Shown piece by piece: positions 2,574-5,233 of a stretch of DNA of 5,233 nt. Location: contig JAMPAE010000126.1 in NCBI GenBank assembly GCA_023667385.1, forward strand, positions 1-5,233. The letters are read 5' to 3'. The notes beneath the pieces are model-generated. The model worked only from the letters and a program-made list of their open reading frames with translations, was not told the origin of the DNA and did not search any database. Source of the DNA: Ruminococcus sp. Its GTDB lineage: Bacteria; Bacillota; Clostridia; Oscillospirales; Acutalibacteraceae. Position 1 is the first letter of the stretch. Every line of letters starts with the position of its first letter. A program made the position numbers and the translations under genes.

Positions 2574-3851
2574 ATGGCAACAGTAAAATTAGTCGATGCT
2601 CCGGCAGAGCAACCGAGTGAAAGTAATGTATTTACCGGAAAATGGGTTTATAAAATTTCAAATATGAATGCCGTAGCTAAATCGAAAATACCGCCGTATT
2701 CAACCATAAACAAAGTCACGGCTTCATGCGAGTTGAAGCGAGATGGTTTGAGTCTGAGCACATCGAATGCATCAGTACGTTTTTATTGGGCGAACAATAG
2801 CTGGGTGAAAGTCGGCAATTCTATATTAGACCAATCCGGCTCTATATCAACAAGCTATAAGAGCTTCAGTGCAGATATTACTGCGTATTTCCATTCCGGC
2901 AACGAAAAAGCCGGTCAAGTCATAGATATATCGGGTGCTACAGGCTTTGCATTTGTAGCGGACGGAGTGGTGTTAAGAAACTTTCATATCAGAAACGCAT
3001 ACATCACAGTTGACTACACGCCGCCATCATACGGATTGGACGTTCAGGGCTGGGTTGACGGCAGAGAAATAGGCACAATTCAAAATTACGGAACGTTTGA
3101 TATGTATATCAATGGTGTTGACACATCGGCGAACGGCAAAATATATGACTATTGGCAGCACCATGACTACGGCACAAAGTATGAGGTCAAAAACGTTGTA
3201 GCAAACACAGGCTGGCATTATGACGGTCCGCACAGTTCAAGTGCACCGCTGAGCGGTACGCTGACGGGCGAAACTAAAATTGTTTTGGCATTTTCAAAGC
3301 TGCGGTACACCGTTTCATTGAGTGCAAATGCAGGCGGCACGGTATACGGCGGCGACACATATGACTATGGCACGGAAGTCATCATTGAGGCAAATCCTGA
3401 TTACCTTTACAGATTTGTACGGTGGTCTGACGGAAATACTGACAACCCACGAACCATAGTTGTCACAGAAGATATTACGCTTTCGGCGGAATTTGAAAGC
3501 ACAGAAGCTATATGCAGTCTTGTTCGTTCCGAAAAAGGCATAGTGTTCGGTCAAGGCTGGACAAGCGAAGTAATTACTTCTATCACTACGACCAAAGGCG
3601 ACATCCTAATAATAAATGCAAGACCGAAAGACGGTTATCGGTTTGTCAGTTGGTGGGACGGCAACACGGAAAACCCACGAGAGTATACGGTAACGCAGGA
3701 CGTTACACTGTCGGCTGTGTGGGAAGAAATCCTGCCTGACAAGCCGCCTGTGTTTACTCATGCGAGCATGACCTACGGCGGTCGGCAAATTTCGGAAACA
3801 AACAAAGTTCCCGCAGGTCAGACATTCATTTTGGCTGTTGGGGCTGAGTAA
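2574..3851 (+). CDS. Phage tail/adhesin protein with InlB-type B-repeats
   Basis: This is a 425-residue protein; ATG at 2574 follows AAGGAG with 7-base spacing. Residues 1-147 look like a beta-sandwich (SNVFTGKWVYKIS, ADITAYF, NAYITVDYTPP), possibly a ligand-binding or jelly-roll domain. Residues 150-243 form a related repeat-like domain (GWVDGREIGTIQNYGTFDMYINGV, ending KIVLAFSKL). Residues 244-308 and 313-384 are two copies of a divergent InlB B-repeat (RFVRWSDGNTDNPRTIVVTE, then RFVSWWDGNTENPREYTVTQ, each ending DITLSAEFE or DVTLSAVWE). Residues 391-425 repeat the C-terminal element of the protein at 257-1219. No signal peptide or LPxTG is present, so it is not a classical cell-wall adhesin, and a virion tail protein fits its position just before the endolysin. 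Its own promoter is not visible. A receptor-binding role is inferred. Confidence 0.8.
   Translation: MATVKLVDAPAEQPSESNVFTGKWVYKISNMNAVAKSKIPPYSTINKVTASCELKRDGLSLSTSNASVRFYWANNSWVKVGNSILDQSGSISTSYKSFSADITAYFHSGNEKAGQVIDISGATGFAFVADGVVLRNFHIRNAYITVDYTPPSYGLDVQGWVDGREIGTIQNYGTFDMYINGVDTSANGKIYDYWQHHDYGTKYEVKNVVANTGWHYDGPHSSSAPLSGTLTGETKIVLAFSKLRYTVSLSANAGGTVYGGDTYDYGTEVIIEANPDYLYRFVRWSDGNTDNPRTIVVTEDITLSAEFESTEAICSLVRSEKGIVFGQGWTSEVITSITTTKGDILIINARPKDGYRFVSWWDGNTENPREYTVTQDVTLSAVWEEILPDKPPVFTHASMTYGGRQISETNKVPAGQTFILAVGAE
3303..3725 (+). repeat. Two tandem InlB-type B-repeats within the tail protein
   Basis: The two units cover 3303-3497 and 3510-3725. The best conserved block is R-F-V-x-W-x-D-G-N-T-(D/E)-N-P-R-x-x-x-V-T-(E/Q)-D. 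Units like this form beta-grasp folds and are found in bacterial surface proteins and phage tail proteins. The first unit also has the typical start (AGGTVYGGDTYDYGTEVIIEA); the second is divergent there. Confidence 0.75.
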
Positions 3852-3875
3852 TTTATCAAAGAAAGGAATAAAAAC

Positions 3876-4742
3876 ATGAGCAAAAATTATTTAACTTATC
3901 CGTTTAAGGTGATGCGTATCACGCAAAATTACAACGGAACAACATCACACAAACCTCACACAACAGGGAACATCGTGGACTATCCCATTGACGAGGGCGG
4001 CAAAGATGCAGGTCGTGACCCGATTTACGCACGTTGCAAACTGACCGTAAAACGCATTTACGGTGTAGGTACAAAAGGTACGAATACAATTTGGCTTGAA
4101 TCGGCTGAAAAAGTTGAGCTTGCGAACGGCAAGACGGATTACATAACGCTCATGCTCACACACCCGAATGACAGCGACTTGAAAAAAATCAAGGTCGGAC
4201 AAACATTCGATAAGGGTGATGTAATTTGTTCAGAGGGTACGGACGGAGCAACAGGCAACCACATTCATATGGCTGTCGGCATGGGCAAATACAAAGGAAA
4301 CGGCTGGGTTCAGAACAGCAACGGCAAGTGGGTTCTGACATCTGAAAACGGGGCTGTCAAGCCCGAAGAGGCGTTTTTCATTGACCCGAATTTCACCACT
4401 GTTAAGGATTCAAAAGGTTTGAAGTTTAAGCAACTGCCGAAAGATGAGCCGAAGAAAACCGCAACGAAAAAGCCTGCTGCAAGTACAAACAAGACAGGCA
4501 GTTTTCTTCCGGCAAGAGGTTACTTCAAAAAAGGTGATGTTTCAGCGAATGTCGGCAAGGTTGCAACGTTCATGCGTAAAACATTTCCGTCATACACAAG
4601 CGAGAAAGCACTCGGCAATATCTATGGTGACAACTTGATTGCGGCGATTACTGAGTTTCAGAAAAGGAAAGGCTTGAAAGCTGACGGCTGTCTTGGTGCG
4701 CTGACACTGACGGAACTTACTAAGCATGGCTTTAAATGGTGA
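3876..4742 (+). CDS. Endolysin: M23-type metallopeptidase with C-terminal peptidoglycan-binding domain
   Basis: This is a 288-residue protein; ATG at 3876 follows AAAGGA with about 8-base spacing. Residues 8-135 are an M23 (LytM-like) endopeptidase. The likely zinc ligands are His25 or His28, Asp35 or Asp39, and the H-x-H of GNHIHMAVG (His129, His131), with a further His96 in the strand MLTHPNDSD. DGATGNHIH is a strong family signature. Residues 189-208 are a Lys/Pro/Thr-rich linker. Residues 216-288 resemble a PG_binding_1 domain (YFKKGD...AITEFQKRKGLKADGCLG.LT...L). The enzyme would cut peptide cross-bridges of the host wall. It has no signal peptide, so export depends on the neighbouring holin-like gene, which starts 10 bases downstream. 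The spacing between the first His and Asp is wider than the usual H-x-x-x-D, so the exact ligands are uncertain. Confidence 0.82.
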   Translation: MSKNYLTYPFKVMRITQNYNGTTSHKPHTTGNIVDYPIDEGGKDAGRDPIYARCKLTVKRIYGVGTKGTNTIWLESAEKVELANGKTDYITLMLTHPNDSDLKKIKVGQTFDKGDVICSEGTDGATGNHIHMAVGMGKYKGNGWVQNSNGKWVLTSENGAVKPEEAFFIDPNFTTVKDSKGLKFKQLPKDEPKKTATKKPAASTNKTGSFLPARGYFKKGDVSANVGKVATFMRKTFPSYTSEKALGNIYGDNLIAAITEFQKRKGLKADGCLGALTLTELTKHGFKW

Positions 4743-4752
4743 GGTGCAGTGA

Positions 4753-5022
4753 ATGAGTGAAGTTTTATCAATGATACTCACAATTGCCGAAGTAATCGGT
4801 GCAATTGGTGTTATCGGCGGCTTGCTTGTTGCGTTATACAAATGGGTCGCAAAGCAGAACAAGCAGGACGGTGACATTAAACAGCTCAAGGAAGAAAACA
4901 CCCTGATTTGCTATGCGCTTTCGGCTTGTCTTGATGGATTGGAGCAGCTCGGAGCAAACCACACTGTGCCAAAAGCAAGGGATAAGCTGGACAAGTATCT
5001 GAATGTTCAGGCACATAAATAA
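4753..5022 (+). CDS. Holin-like small membrane protein of the lysis cassette
   Basis: This is an 89-residue protein; ATG at 4753 follows GAGGTG (4741-4746), which overlaps the endolysin stop codon, so the two are translated as a pair. Residues 5-31 form one hydrophobic helix (LSMILTIAEVIGAIGVIGGL). Residues 33-50 are charged and may form a short coiled coil (KQNKQDGDIKQLKEEN). Residues 51-89 form a conserved-looking cytoplasmic tail (ENTLICYALSACLDGLEQLG, then KARDKLDKYLN). Proteins of this type next to endolysins in clostridial phages are usually taken as holins, and some are mislabelled as transporter permeases. Having one transmembrane helix it resembles the XhlA-like or class III kind rather than the classical two- or three-helix holins. 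The function is inferred from topology and position. Confidence 0.7.
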   Translation: MSEVLSMILTIAEVIGAIGVIGGLLVALYKWVAKQNKQDGDIKQLKEENTLICYALSACLDGLEQLGANHTVPKARDKLDKYLNVQAHK

Positions 5023-5030
5023 GGATGAGA

Positions 5031-5111
5031 CTGCCCGCACATAGCGGCTCATTTGCCGATTGTGTCCCAGTGGCAGACGTTAATAAATGCCGCCGATTTG
5101 TTGTCGGCGGC
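5031..5111. other. Structured noncoding spacer after the holin gene
   Basis: Two foldable elements fill this spacer. The first (5031-5076) nests CTGCC/GGCAG (5031-5035 with 5072-5076), CACA/TGTG (5038-5041 with 5061-5064) and CGGC/GCCG (5045-5048 with 5055-5058). The second is an 8-bp GC-rich stem, GCCGCCGA (5089-5096) with TCGGCGGC (5104-5111). The second has no T-run on the + strand. On the minus strand it is followed by ATTTATTAA, so it may be a weak terminator in that direction or an operon-end RNA structure. No reading frame is supported here. Confidence 0.45.
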
Positions 5112-5123
5112 GAAGAACATAGT

Positions 5124-5152
5124 TTGACAAAATACAGCAAAAATGGTATATT
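5124..5152 (+). promoter_or_regulatory. Promoter of a third toxin-type cassette
   Basis: TTGACA (5124-5129) and TATATT (5147-5152) are separated by 17 bases, with an extended -10 TGG at 5144-5146. The start is predicted near 5158, exactly where the leader hairpin starts, as in the two cassettes at 1813-2556. Confidence 0.78.
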
Positions 5153-5157
5153 AAAAA

Positions 5158-5233
5158 GGCAGTCACGCAAATGACTGCCCTGAGGTGCGCTGGATAACGG
5201 TGAGCGGTTACAATTCTCACCCTCGCAAGGGGG
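5158..5233 (+). promoter_or_regulatory. 5' leader of a third type I toxin-like cassette (cut by window end)
   Basis: GGCAGTCA (5158-5165) pairs with TGACTGCC (5172-5179) in an 8-bp terminal hairpin with loop CGCAAA, nearly the same as the leader hairpin at 2226. GGTGAG (5199-5204) pairs perfectly with CTCACC (5216-5221). The same CTCACCC arm faces the GGGGG at 5229-5233, which should be the start of the ribosome binding site. AGCGGTTA and TTCTCACC are shared with the leader at 2226-2346. The peptide itself should begin shortly after the window end and cannot be seen. Confidence 0.66.

Noticed and set aside
2296..2580. 94-codon minus-strand ORF over cassette 2
   Set aside because: It runs through both terminators and promoters of the cassette; the minus-strand signal there is explained by the short antisense RNA.
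5089..5111. GC-rich hairpin as a + strand intrinsic terminator of the lysis genes
   Set aside because: The stem is strong but is followed by GAAGAACATAG without a T-run, so a canonical + strand terminator cannot be claimed.

Overview
The window looks like the 3' end of the late (tail and lysis) operon of a prophage or temperate phage of a low-to-moderate-GC Firmicute. The style is that of gut Clostridia (Ruminococcus/Oscillospiraceae-like). The evidence is AGGAGG-type ribosome binding sites, TTGACA/TATAAT promoters, phage-type Ig-like and InlB-type tail proteins, and an M23 endolysin followed by a holin-like gene. No integrase, attachment site, tRNA, rRNA or CRISPR array is visible, so the host assignment and the prophage state are inferences.

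Layout, all protein genes on the + strand. (1) 2-223 is the C-terminal end of a probable tail or baseplate protein, cut by the window edge. (2) 257-1812 holds three tightly packed, overlapping genes for tail-associated proteins with Ig-like or beta-rich sequences. (3) 1813-2556 lacks any long gene but is densely packed. It holds two tandem cassettes, each with a strong + promoter, a 5'-terminal hairpin, a perfect ribosome binding site, a 20-28 residue membrane peptide, a bidirectional terminator, a convergent minus-strand promoter for a roughly 100-nt antisense RNA, and a + strand intrinsic terminator that closes the cassette. This is the organisation of type I toxin-antitoxin loci (TxpA/RatA, BsrG/SR4 and especially the Fst/par type). 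(4) 2574-3851 is a 425-residue tail or adhesin protein with two InlB-type B-repeats. (5) 3876-5022 is the lysis pair, an M23-family endolysin with a peptidoglycan-binding domain and a holin-like membrane protein. (6) 5023-5120 is a structured noncoding spacer. (7) 5124-5233 is the promoter and 5' leader of a third cassette of the same kind, cut off just at its ribosome binding site.

How it fits together: the tail proteins probably form the host-contact end of the virion, and the endolysin and holin release progeny. The small cassettes have their own promoters and terminators and sit like morons inside the late operon. They are probably expressed from the resident prophage independently of late transcription. 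The most unusual aspect is that three copies share a regulatory shell (5' hairpin, anti-SD arm, shared terminator, antisense promoter), while the two visible peptides differ strongly. Sequence matches between each toxin leader and its antisense RNA suggest pairing beyond the shared terminator.
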